64,000 nt of DNA from Silurus meridionalis (lineage: Eukaryota; Chordata; Actinopteri; Siluriformes; Siluridae), in NCBI RefSeq assembly GCF_014805685.1, contig NC_060887.1:17829963-17893962 (forward strand). Direction: 5' to 3'. The notes under the pieces are model-generated. The model made no database searches and had not been told where the DNA came from. It saw only the letters and a program-made list of their open reading frames with translations. Numbering within the stretch: the stretch's first letter is position 1; every line of letters starts with the position of its first letter. Below, one piece after another: positions 48,600 through 59,900 of the stretch. A program made the position numbers and the translations under genes.

Positions 48600-51300
48600 A
48601 GAAGATGACGAAGCATTGCTTTTGTCCGTGTATTTCTCCCTGCCCCCGCTATATTACAGGGATACGCACAACCTGTGTGTCGTTTGTCTGGGAGTGGCGC
48701 ATGCTATGTTGGTTCTTGAGGAAGCCAACTGCGCAGAATCTGCTCCCATGTCGATGCAAACGCTCTGCTCCTGAAGAGCACTCTTTGAGGAGGGTGCTCC
48801 CACTCCTCGTGGTTCTGTTCTTAGTTTCACTAAGGCAAAGCGGCGTTCAAGGACCTGGAGCTTGCAAATGGACCTGCCGGGTCCACGTTCTTTCGGCGTT
48901 TTTTTCCCTTTGCGATGAGAGCTCACAGCTCCGAACCATTCTTCCTATGAAGTGGGGCGTGGGGGGTGGAGGTCTGCTAAGACAACCCCTCAGCCAGCTA
49001 TAAGAGGTAGTGACCTGTGCGATAGCCAAGCTTGAAATAGATTGGCCTGCCAATCAGCAGAAAGCTTGAACATACAGTAAGCTCGACAAGTGCTTTCTGC
49101 AACCTGCATCAATGCCTTCCCCGTCGGGGTCTGCTTTTTTTCCTGTACACCAAGGTGTCGCCCTCGTGTCCACGAAGAGGCACATATGGCTTATCGTTCT
49201 GAATAGGGATGTTCAGCAACTATGTTAATTCGATTGTCACCAGATTCCAGGAGGCCAAAAAGCAGTTGGCGGCATTCCAGCGATATCTCCCGTCGCTCTC
49301 GTGGGGCTGCTCGGCAGGCACAGTCCCAAGCACAACTCAGCACCTCGGGGCATTGTAAGGTGTAAAGGCAGAGTGTCACGACTCGCAATCCCTATTCAGA
49401 AGGCCTGGGAGTTGACAGATCTGAGGACCATCATCTTCAATAGAAGTGCACCTCAGTATACGGTGCCCCCTACCCCAGCACCCTCAGGGAGCTGGTTCAT
49501 TAAGCCTGCTACTTTCAGTGCTTCAGGGCATGACCAGCTCCAGCAGACGCCCTCCTTGGTTTCTGCCTGGCACCATAAGAGGACTGAAAGGGTTCCCCGC
49601 CTCTGAGGAGGCCCCGAGAGCTGCACCAGAGTGTTGCTTCAGCTCTAGGCTTACCAGTGGTCAGTCTCGAGAGTGGTTAAGAGACTAGTAGCCTGGCAGG
49701 CTCTGAGCTATACTATTCAGTTGGGGCCTTGTTTACCCCGGTTCAACGGGGTGTGCGGCAACCTAATGGGGCCCAAGCAGGCTCTGGTCATGGAAGAAAA
49801 AGTAGATACTCTCTTGAGGAAGGAGGCTTTCAAGGTGGTCCCTCTATCATACAGAGAGTCCAGGTTCTACAGCCTGTAATTCATAGTCAAAAAGGACAGA
49901 CGTCAAAAAGGATGGACGTCAAAAAGGGCGGAGGGTTGCGTTCTATACTGGATCTATCAACTAAACCGTTTACTTCTGAGACTAGTGTCCCAAATCAGGT
50001 TCGGACTGGTTTGTAATGATGGATCTGAAGGATGCATACTTTCAGGTTTCCATCCTCCAGCTCACAGGAAGTTCCTGGGGTTTGCTTTTGGGGCCAAAGC
50101 TTACCAATAACAGGTCCCACTGAAACTTCGGGGCGTCTGAATTGTAAATTATATTGACGTTGGTTGATATTGGCTTAATCGGTGCAGCTGGAAGTCTGGC
50201 ATATCAATTGCCTAGAAATGCTGGCTGTGCTTTGAGCTCGGCTTTCCTTTAGAGGCCACCATGTGTTGGTCCATACGGACAACACTTCAGTGGTTTCCTA
50301 CATCAACCACCAGGGGTGTCTGCGATCTTGCCTTCTGTACAAGCTGGCACGTCAGATCCTCCCAGGCCACTTAATCGGAAGCGGATGCCCTCTCGGGACA
50401 AGGGACAAGGCCCGGGGAATGGCGACTCCACCCGGATGTGGTGGAGGGAATCTGGGAGAGATTTACATAGCACAGGTGGACATGTTTGCGACTCAAGAGA
50501 CATTGCACTTTCCCCTCTGGTTCTCCCCACCACACCCAGCCCCGCTAGGGCCAGATGTCATGGTACAGCAGCCGAGGCCACGCCTGTACGTCTTTCCCCC
50601 TGTCACGCTGCTCTAGGGAGTTCTAGAGAGAGTTCTGCGGCCCCTTCTTTCCTGAAATTTACTCCAGGCATGGCCAGTGCCTTTCTCTAAACTTAATTGG
50701 GGAATGTGCTTGAGGCATTCTTCCCTCCTTCTTTTCAGGACCCAGACCAGGAGAAACCTGCACTGGACATATACGTCCACAGAACGGAACTGTGGTGGAA
50801 GTCAGAGCAGCTATTAGTCTGCTATGGCCCTCTGAGGAGAGTTCTCCTTGTAAACAAGCAGACGCTCAGCAGGTGGATTGTGGATGCTATTTCATCCTCT
50901 TTTGAGTCCTCTGGTATCTCGCTCCTTTAGGGGTCAGAGCTCACTCACCTCAGAGTGTGGCAGCCTGCAAGGCTTTGTCCTCTGGACTCTCCTCCAAGAC
51001 ATGTGCAATGCTGTGGGCTGGTCCACCCCGCTGACATTTGTCAGTTTTTTTAGCCTTGACCTTAGTGCCACTTCAGGCCCTTTTGTCCTTTAACCTAGCT
51101 GTGCCCATCCACACTAGGCAGAGATTGGTCAGACTGGCATTATTAGACTCTTCTTCCCAAAGCGTTGCTGATGCAGCTCGAGTTCCTAAAGGGTAACGCC
51201 TCCAGGTTATGTATGTAACTAGGGTTCTCAGAGGGAACGAGACGCTGCATCTCCATGCCACACTGCCTGAATCCCTGCAGCGCTTCCTTCCCTTTTCAGT
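48600..51300 (+). mobile_element. DIRS-type tyrosine-recombinase retrotransposon, decayed
   Basis: Broken plus-strand frames read, in order, a Pro/Ser-rich gag-like part (about 48.8-49.6 kb), reverse transcriptase pieces (PLSYRESRFYSL near 49850; MDLKDAYFQVSI at 50020-50055), a degenerate catalytic box NYIDVG near 50150, RNase H-like LVHTDNTSVVSYINHQG (50263-50317), VDMFATQETLHFPLWFS, and a recombinase-like C-terminus (NAVGWSTPLTFVSFFSLDLS near 51010-51070). The tail CAGAGGGAACGAGACGCTGC (51231-51250) is typical of fish DIRS ends. Many stops and frameshifts are present. The left boundary is approximate. The block is GC-rich compared with its flanks. Confidence 0.82.
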
Positions 51301-51627
51301 AGCTAGCACCGGTTTCACTCCATGTGCTTTTGTAGTGAGGAATAAATCGCAGTGTTTCCTCACTCGGCTTTAGTATTCAGGCTTTCCTCGTGAACCAGGC
51401 ATACAACTGAAGAAAATTGTGTGTGTTGTTCTGGATTGTGGCACAGAAAAGCTTCATAATGAGTCAGTGCTTGTAATTAGATTAGTATTGCTGGTATTGA
51501 TTCATGTTTTTTTTTTGCAGTAGCAGTAAATCATGATATTTAGGGTCGGAATTGCTTGCACACTTAACTGGTTATGTTAATGGTATTACTAGCACACTTT
51601 TTGTGTACTGTTTTATGGTTTATATGA

Positions 51628-51628
<1 letters not shown>

Positions 51629-51674
<46 letters not shown>

Positions 51675-51678
51675 TGTC
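51629..51678. repeat. (GT)n microsatellite
   Basis: About 25 GT units with minor interruption. Confidence 0.95.
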
Positions 51679-52126
51679 TTGTTTTCACATTTGAATTAAG
51701 TGGCAATGCCCTGTGAGTCAGAGGTCCTAATCAAATTAACCACGAGGTGCAGCGATATAGAGAGAGCGAGTGAGTGAGAGAGTGTTTTAAAGGAAGAAAA
51801 GTGCTAAGGGGGCTGCAAACACCAAGAAAATGTTGACGAGTATGTCCTGCTATGTTAAGACAGAGAGATGGAGAGAATTTGAGGATAAATGAGTGGGATG
51901 AAACAAGTACCAATTGATAGCTTTTAAAGGAAGAGCATATAGGCAGTTAGTGTAATACATTAGGAATGAAAATAAAATGGAAAAAGTTCATAATGGATAC
52001 TTTGTGTTTTGCTTTTGGAATATTAATGCTAATCCTGAATATGATAATTAGTGGACAATAACGGTGTGCAATGATTCATTCATTGCTAAGCATAACCTAT
52101 TTCTCTCTCTGTCTTTCTTTTTTCAG

Positions 52127-52331
52127 AGTGTTAAACCTAGACCATTTTTGCACAACTACATGGAGGAGCACAACTGAGTCCCTTTCTCACCTTCACTTTT
52201 TCATTCTTCCCCCAAACTCTGCATGATCCTGGGGGATGAGCTCAGAAGAAAAGAGCTCCACCATGTCCCAAAAGATCTCCTCTATATCCCGCAGCAACAG
52301 CAGCACCTCCTCCAAACATGACAGCCGACAG
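52127..52331 (+). CDS. osbpl3: osbpl3 exon 2: 5' UTR and start codon
   Basis: The exon follows a TTTTTTCAG acceptor. Coding begins at ATG 52236 (G at -3), giving [15 protein letters not shown] and ending TSSKHDSRQ before donor CAG|GTGAGT. The pattern matches the ORP3 N-terminus (MSDEKN... SSKQGSRQ). Two upstream ATGs lie in the leader, at 52160 (six-codon ORF) and 52223 (out-of-frame, overlapping the start). Confidence 0.93.
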
Positions 52332-55300
52332 GTGAGTATCACTGTGTGTTTTTGTGTCTCTGTGTGTTATGTTCTGATAGAAATCTGAAAGCAATAAACT
52401 GCATACACACTGTTTTCTGCTGTAAAATTGCAACTAATAGTTAGCTTAGTGTGTATACAGAAGATTTTAACCAGGTCTTTATTTGTGTTGTGTGGATGAT
52501 GTGATATGAACTTTCTTTTTTATTTGTTACTTTGGTATTTACCTTTATTTCCCATTCACCCTTCTCCAAAAGTCTCTTCTACACAAAATCTTTTCTACAC
52601 GGTATTTCACACATTCTGAAAAGTTAATTTGCGATTTTGACTCTTTACCACAGAGAAACTGATATCTAAAGTTTTTAGCGCAACAGGGAATAAAATCCAA
52701 CATTACTTTTATTTAAGCATGCTAGTATTGTATAATAACCAGTGTATTAAAAAACAGAACATTATGTTTTCCCTTCAGCAGGAAATTTGTTACTTTTGTT
52801 GAGTAATGGGGGTGGATTTGGCAACATAACAGAAAAGGAAGCTATGTAATCACTGGTCTCGATGTCGGGGTAAACATAGAAGCATCCGAAAGTAACAGTG
52901 AAAGCAGGAATATTTTGAAAACCCTATGACGCACCTCAGAGGAGTTGGGACTTTCCGCAAAGTTTCTATATAATGTCCAGTGTTTTGTATATGCAGCAAA
53001 GTTTACTGTTGATACCTCAGCTTGGATCTTCAAAATCTTCTATTTTTTTTTTTTTTTTCCCACTGAAACACCTGCAGCTTGGTGGATTGGTTATGCTAAG
53101 TTGTCTCTATGTGGCAATATGTATGTGAAGGAGTTCCTGCAATGTACCTCATAACCTATATTATTTACAAGATAGACTCTTTGGTTCACCAAGACCCTGG
53201 CCATAATAAAGTGCTGTCTGAAGATGAATGAATAGCGTATTGCTAGTGATGGGATTGTAAATAAATACACTGAATAACATTTACTGATCATTTTGCTCTG
53301 GCCTGCCACCTACACAAATCTAAAACGATAAATAATACAATTTGAGATGATTGTTATTTAACAAATTGTTAGTGACATAGTTTAGTTATACTGATTCAGG
53401 GAGTTAAACTTTGCAAAACATTATCAGATTTACATCCCCTCTTTCAACCGATGTTGTGTATGTGTTGGGTACAGTATATGGGTCCTATGTGGTACAAAAC
53501 CCTACTATATGGACACCTGACTTAAGATTTGTATGTGCTTTTTGGACCCATTTGATATTTAATGAATATTAAATGTATAAATGTAGTTAGTAAGAAAAAG
53601 ACAATGAACAAACTTTCTTTTCTTTTAACCTTGTCTTGTTATTAATGTTGGCAAAATGATTTGTTAAATGGCGCATTCAAACATAAAAAAAAAAAAACAT
53701 TTACTATTAAACATGTATAATATGTTATACAGCCTAGTATAATTGGACAGCCAGCATCCTCATTTTTGAACTTTCTAATTTTTATTTTTTGTATCTTTGT
53801 GTGTGGGTGTGCGTATGAGTGGGTGTACTGTATTCCTTTGCATACTTAATTAACCATATAAAGGCAGGAAAGCCTATCCTGAAAAAGAGACTATAATCTC
53901 TAAACCCCTGCTTGAGCTACATCTAAAAAGCTCATTACTCCTGAACAGAGCCATGCTTCACAGATCAGTGGATTGACACCACGCTTTTGCACACGCTATG
54001 ATCATTGAGCTTTTGTCACAGAAAGGAAGTTGATAATCTCACCCGGTTGGTTAATGGCCATCGCTGCTGAATGTGGATCAATCGACTTACTGTAGCTGAA
54101 AGCTGATCTCCAAGATTCAAAGGAAAAAAGCAATTCTGTTTGGTGTTTAGTGACTTTTTTGCATTACGGTGCTTTGGAGAAAAAATATTCCTGTATTAGC
54201 CCACAGACTGGCAAACAGATTTAAAGCAAGTGTAGTTGAAAATGTCTTTATGAGTCAGAAGGCTCATTAGAATATAGAATTCTAAATTCAATGACCAAGA
54301 ACCCAAAAGTGACGAATACGGTAGTTTGACTTGTATATTTTTGATCATTGAGTTTATAATTTTCAGTAACTACACAGCACCATTCACACACACATTCACA
54401 AATTGGGGGGATTTAGCATAACTAGTCTACCTACTGACATGGTTTTGGGTTGCATTAAACAGAAGGACCCTGAGGAAACGTATAAGGACACAGGCAGGCC
54501 ATACAAAATGCTGCACAGACAATTAAGAAGTAACCTGGACCCTGGAGCTATAAGACAGCAACACTACTCACTGTACCACCATGTCACCCTTTTCTTAACA
54601 AGGACTGTTAAAGAAAAAGATACACCAGAAATTATCCTGGTGAGGTAGCTGGAGTAGCCTACAACTGCATGGTGCTGCCTGGGTGTTTCCTAGCTCACAC
54701 ACCCTGCAAACTGTGTTTGATAAGTCTACAGTGAAATGCCATGGCATCTGTCTGTGATCAGGGTGATGCAACAGCAGTGCCATCCACACCACAGGAGTAA
54801 TGCAGCAACAGAGTTGCTCGCCTCGACCAAATGCTCAATGCATTTTAAAATAGAAAAGCAAAGTCCTGACATCCTTTCCTTCGAGATGCTGTGCTGTGGT
54901 CTTATACAGGTCAAAACAAGATGCTCTAAAAATATACATGAACTGAAAAAAGTAGTACCTGCTTGAAACTATGCCAAAATACTGTTCAACAGAAAGGTTA
55001 TTGAAAAAAAGAATTTCATTTTTAATCTTGTTAAAGTTTTAATAACTACTATTTTTGTGCTTTTTGATTACCTAATTCCACATTTAGTTACAATTTGTCA
55101 ATAAACTCCACTATTCTGGGAATTGGAGTGTGTTTAAGAAGATTTGTACTAATTTTGTCAGAAAAGCAGGTGTGACTAGGTGAGTGAGGACTGGATGGAA
55201 GGGAAGGACAGTACTGTACATTACTCAAGTACTGGACAGGCATAAAAAATCTGGTTAAGTTAAGTGGCAGCGGCGGACACAGCGGGTCATTGAGGCGAAC

Positions 55301-56260
55301 TGCCACTGGGTAGAACGCTTCGGAGTTTAGGAAAGGCCGGATGAAGTGTGACGCGAGCCCCTAGGTGGCTGCCCCAAGCACCCAAGCGACGCCCTCTGTG
55401 ACGGTCTGGACCATGTTGTCAGCAAAACCCAGGGGCCAGGCGAACATCTTGGAGAAACCTGGGGGTAGAGCAACATAGACAGCGAGGATTGGGCATTGGG
55501 TGGCACCCTCCGCGGGACTCTGGAGCGGAGCAGGGCCCTCGGTGGGGCAAGATGGCCGCCCAGCCGGACGTGCACGCAGAGGAACCGGAAGTGCGCGCCG
55601 CATGCCTGGAAGATCCTGACAAATTTAGCCTCAAAGCCATTAGTAAGCAGGTACTAATGTGCAATCAGGAGTACTGGGGTGCAGTTACCATTACATTTCA
55701 TCCCGAAGGTGTTCAGAGCTCTGTAGAAGGCCACTCCAACCCATGTAATCCATATACAGTATTCATGGACCTGGCTTTGTGTACAGGGGCATTGTCATTC
55801 TGTAACAGGTCTGGGTCTCCTGATTCTATTGAAGCAAACATTTAATGCTACAGCATCCGAACACATTCTATACAATTGTGTGAGTCCAGCATTGTGTTAA
55901 AAGTTTGGGAAAGAACCTCAGATAGCTGGAAAAGTCAAGTGTCCCAAAACGTTTGTCCATTGAACTGGTCTAATGGTGGAGTTCTTTCATAAAGTTTTAT
56001 AGACATTTAGGACCTCTTAATATTTTTTCTCTAGAATTGTCTAGTAATTGTCTATTGTAAATGGTGTACACTTAATATTAATCATTGCTGATTTCTGTGT
56101 GTGATTGTGCATGTAATCGTATGGTTTGTTTGTGTACAGGACAGCTGGGAGATTGTTGAAGGGCTGCGGGGTGGTTTAGGAAACATTCAGCCACCTGAAA
56201 AACAGGAGGGCTATATGCTGAAGAGAAGAAAATGGCCCATGAAAGGCTGGCACAAGGTCA

Positions 56261-56306
<46 letters not shown>

Positions 56307-56941
56307 CAGTCACTTTCACTCACTTGTCCTCATTATATCAACAGCCTTTCGCATAGTGGGTTTCAACTGATTGTGGCTGTTTGATGAATGATTGTCTTGC
56401 ATACTGACATCTCTCTCTCACACACACACCCACACACACATACACATACATCATTATTATAATCATCGTCACTGTTTTCACTATGTCTGCTTCAGATGTG
56501 TGCTTATTGGATGCTTCTAGAAGTGGGTGTGTGATGCATTAGCTGATTACATACATAATAATAAGAATAAAATAAATAACTGCTTGTCGCTTTCTGAGTG
56601 GATTTGTGCGGGTGGATGGCAGGTGATAGTTACAGAATTGAAAATCTTTGGTTCTATTGAAAGCTTGAGAAAAAGCTGTTCTGAGTAATTATAATTAGCT
56701 CAGCCTTGTAGGCTGTTTCAAGATTGCATGTGGTGAATTTTGTTGTTTTTTTTCTACACTGTTGCTGGGTAGTCAAGTGGAGATTTTTCAACACATTTAT
56801 TTCCATTTTTTTCCTCGCACCATTAGCATTGCCCAAACACATGAGAAAAGGAGGATGAAACCTGAATAAAAGTATTAAGCAATCTAATACAAACTTTCAC
56901 TTACACTCTGTTATCTGTCTCTCTGTCTCACCTCTCTTTTG

Positions 56942-56974
<33 letters not shown>

Positions 56975-59900
56975 CTTCACCTTTCTGTGCACAGAGATAC
57001 TTCCTCTTGGATAAGGGAATCCTGAAGTATGCCAAGTGCTCAGCAGATGTGAGTATAAAGAATATCCATCGTTCATGTGTCACATGGCGTATGCATCATC
57101 CTCAAAAGCTCTTGCTCACACAAATTCCCCCGCTCTCTATTGTTTGCAGCAGGTGGGGTTCTGCCTCCTCCTCTGCGTTTTTTTTTTTCAGCTTTTAACT
57201 GTAGTTTTATTTGATAGCCTTTTGACGTCTCATTTGGTAGCTGAACCAAACCATAAGCGAGTTTCAAGTAGACCATTTTTCTCAGTTCAGGAAAAAGGTG
57301 TCCAGATTCTTGTTTGTGGTAATTGCATGTACACAGCAGACACAGTGGATGCACATTAAGTTGACAGATTTTGGAGTACCCAGCTTGCATTTTTACACAA
57401 CTTTTTTATATCATAGTGTTGTTTCGATTGATGGTTAAGCAGAAGATCCTGCTGTGTTTATAGATCGAGAAGGGCAAACTTCATGGCCGCATTGACGTGG
57501 GTCTGTCTGTCATGGCCATAAAGAAGAAGTCCAAGTGTATTGATCTGGATGCAGAGGAAAACATCTACCATCTGAAGGTAAACATCAGTAAGAAATACAA
57601 TTAACCTATTAGACATATAGAAACAAGTGATTAATGAAACTTAATTGTGATTCAAAAAGACTCTATCTAAAATGTACTATTTTAAAACCCAGCTGGGTTG
57701 TACAGCCTGTGATTTCTAAAACTTTAGCCATGGCATAGGTTTTTAGAAACTATTGATTTAAAGTGAACTTAACCCTAATGTTAGTGGACAAAGCATCAGT
57801 AAAACTAGCTTATAATGTGCCCCTGAACCATACTGTGTGTAAATCTTTTTGAGAGAGAAAGTCCAAGTGACAGCATGCTGAAGTGCTTTCAGTAAAAAAA
57901 AAAAACAGTCAATAGTGTTTGACATACATCACAGTGCATATGTAATGGAAAATGTCAAGTATATAATGTTTTTTTCCCAGATGTATTCTCATATTGGTGT
58001 TCATACCACCATAGAAATGCTTAGAAGCATCAATTTTGTTTTCTTGGGCCCTAAATATCAAAGATAAAACATTTCACAGCTGTGCTAAGATGTCCAAAAT
58101 AAATTCTCTTGGGGTACAGATGTGAGAAAAGTGTGCAGACTTCCTGACTTTCTGACTATGTGCGCACAGATTAAGTCCCAGGAGCTATTTGATGAATGGG
58201 TATGTAAGCTGCGACACCATCGGATGTACAGGCAGAATGAAATCGCCATGCTGCCCTCTGAGAAACCACACTTCAGCCCTCACTTCCCCGCCACCTCTTC
58301 TCCCAACTTCAACGAGAGCCAAGCTGCCAGAAAGGTAGATCTCAGGCATGGCTTAAGTCACATGTTTGTTATAGTTCAATCCATCACTGCATTTATTCCA
58401 CTATGAGCTAGAAGGATCCAAAGATACACTAATCACAAAGTATAGGTAGGAAATAAAACGTGGTGGGGCACAGTGTTAAAGAACAAATTAAACACAGTTT
58501 TTAGCTTGGGATTTAAATCATTATACAAATAATTAATTGCAATATGTTTTATTGCATTTATACCACAGCAATTTGGCAACAGTTATGTTGCCTTTATTAA
58601 TTAATTAACGACACATTGTACATTATATCCATTTACACTGTTACTATTAAAGTACAATCAGAATCATGTTTTCAGGAATTTGTAGTAAAACTGCTTATAA
58701 AAAATAGAGGATGTGACATGTAATTGTAACAGGAATTGATATGTAGGATACAACAAATGTATACGTATTTATATCTAGGGATACAGTAACATTTATCTGG
58801 GTTTTATTTTTGCTCAGCGTGCATCTCTTGCCAAGCAGACTTCTCTTCACTCACCGATCATCTTTAGCAGTCAAGCTAAGGTGGCTGCCTGGCTCCAGTG
58901 CTCCGACGACATGGACAGATGTTCCAAAGGTGTGTATTTATGTACACACATGCACAACTTACTATTACTGACTCTGACAGCACCATGTCTGCATGTCAGC
59001 TTATATCTCCTTGTTTTTATATCATGTCTTTATGCCATGTGGATCCAGCCTTCTCCTCTATTATCCTTTCTCTCTGTTTTTCTCCATTTGTTTTTCTCTC
59101 TCCTTCCGTTTGCTATATCTGTTACTCTCTCACACCCTCTCTCCCTCTCTCACATGCACACACAGAGCTGTCTGAATGTGAGACTCAGTTGCTGGAGCTG
59201 AATCACCTGCTAAGGAGTATGGAGGTTCTTCACCGCACCTACTCTGCGCCAGCTATCAATGCACTGCAGGTATTCTTTTTTATATCATAGAACAGAACAG
59301 AACAGCATAGAGTCTGCATTTAATTTCACTGGAAATACTAGATGTGCACATATATATGTGAAAAGTTAGACATACTAGAAAAAGGTTTTCTAGGAATTTC
59401 AATGAACTTAATGTGGGAAGAAATAGTCAAAATAGTCATTAACTACTGAACAAATTATTAGGCTTTTTTCTGCCAGACACACCATCACATACAAGTGTGA
59501 GAGATCAAGTGGTTACACAAGAGAAAGTAGTTATAGACTGATGTGGTAAAAAGGACATCATTCAGTTATTTAAAAATTAATTTTAAAAACTGCATAGTTA
59601 CGTTTACTGTGATAAAAGCTAAAGAAGCCTTTTGTCACATGTACATTACAGCAAAGTAAAAAAAAAAACTTCTTCACATATCCCAAGTTTGTAGGTAGTT
59701 GGGGTCTTAGAGCAGGGTAAGCCATGATACAGCAATCAGGGAGCAAAGAAGGTTAAGGGGCCATAGCTGACAGCTATGGATATATATTATCAGGAAGAAA
59801 ATATATCAATTCTCGTGTTTTATTGGAGGAACTGGTAGTTTAAGATTTTAGACCTTGGGTTGTAAAGTTTTAAATTTAAGTCCCAGTGCCTCCCAATCAA

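Larger units (their letters stand above)
26726..52126 (+). other. osbpl3 first intron, about 25.4 kb
   Basis: It lies between the putative untranslated exon and the start-codon exon. It contains the repeats listed separately (27250 SINE-like, 29927, 31850, 40201, 41147 Tc1-derived, 42060 RTE-like, 46235, 46862, 47400 Tc1-like, 48600-51300 DIRS) and many microsatellites. The stretches 28.0-29.9, 30.1-31.8, 32.0-35.7, 36.6-38.5, 38.7-40.2 and 43.4-46.2 kb show nothing recognisable apart from a possible exon at 33763. Confidence 0.6.
52332..56139 (+). other. osbpl3 intron 2
   Basis: 3.8 kb. It contains a SINE-like reverse copy (54378-54600), a GC-rich patch (55255-55640) and a Tc1-derived element (55690-55985). 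The 53.6-54.3 kb part shows nothing recognisable. A short fragment near 53497-53560 (ACTATATGGACACCTGAC) is another miniature-element end. Confidence 0.6.
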
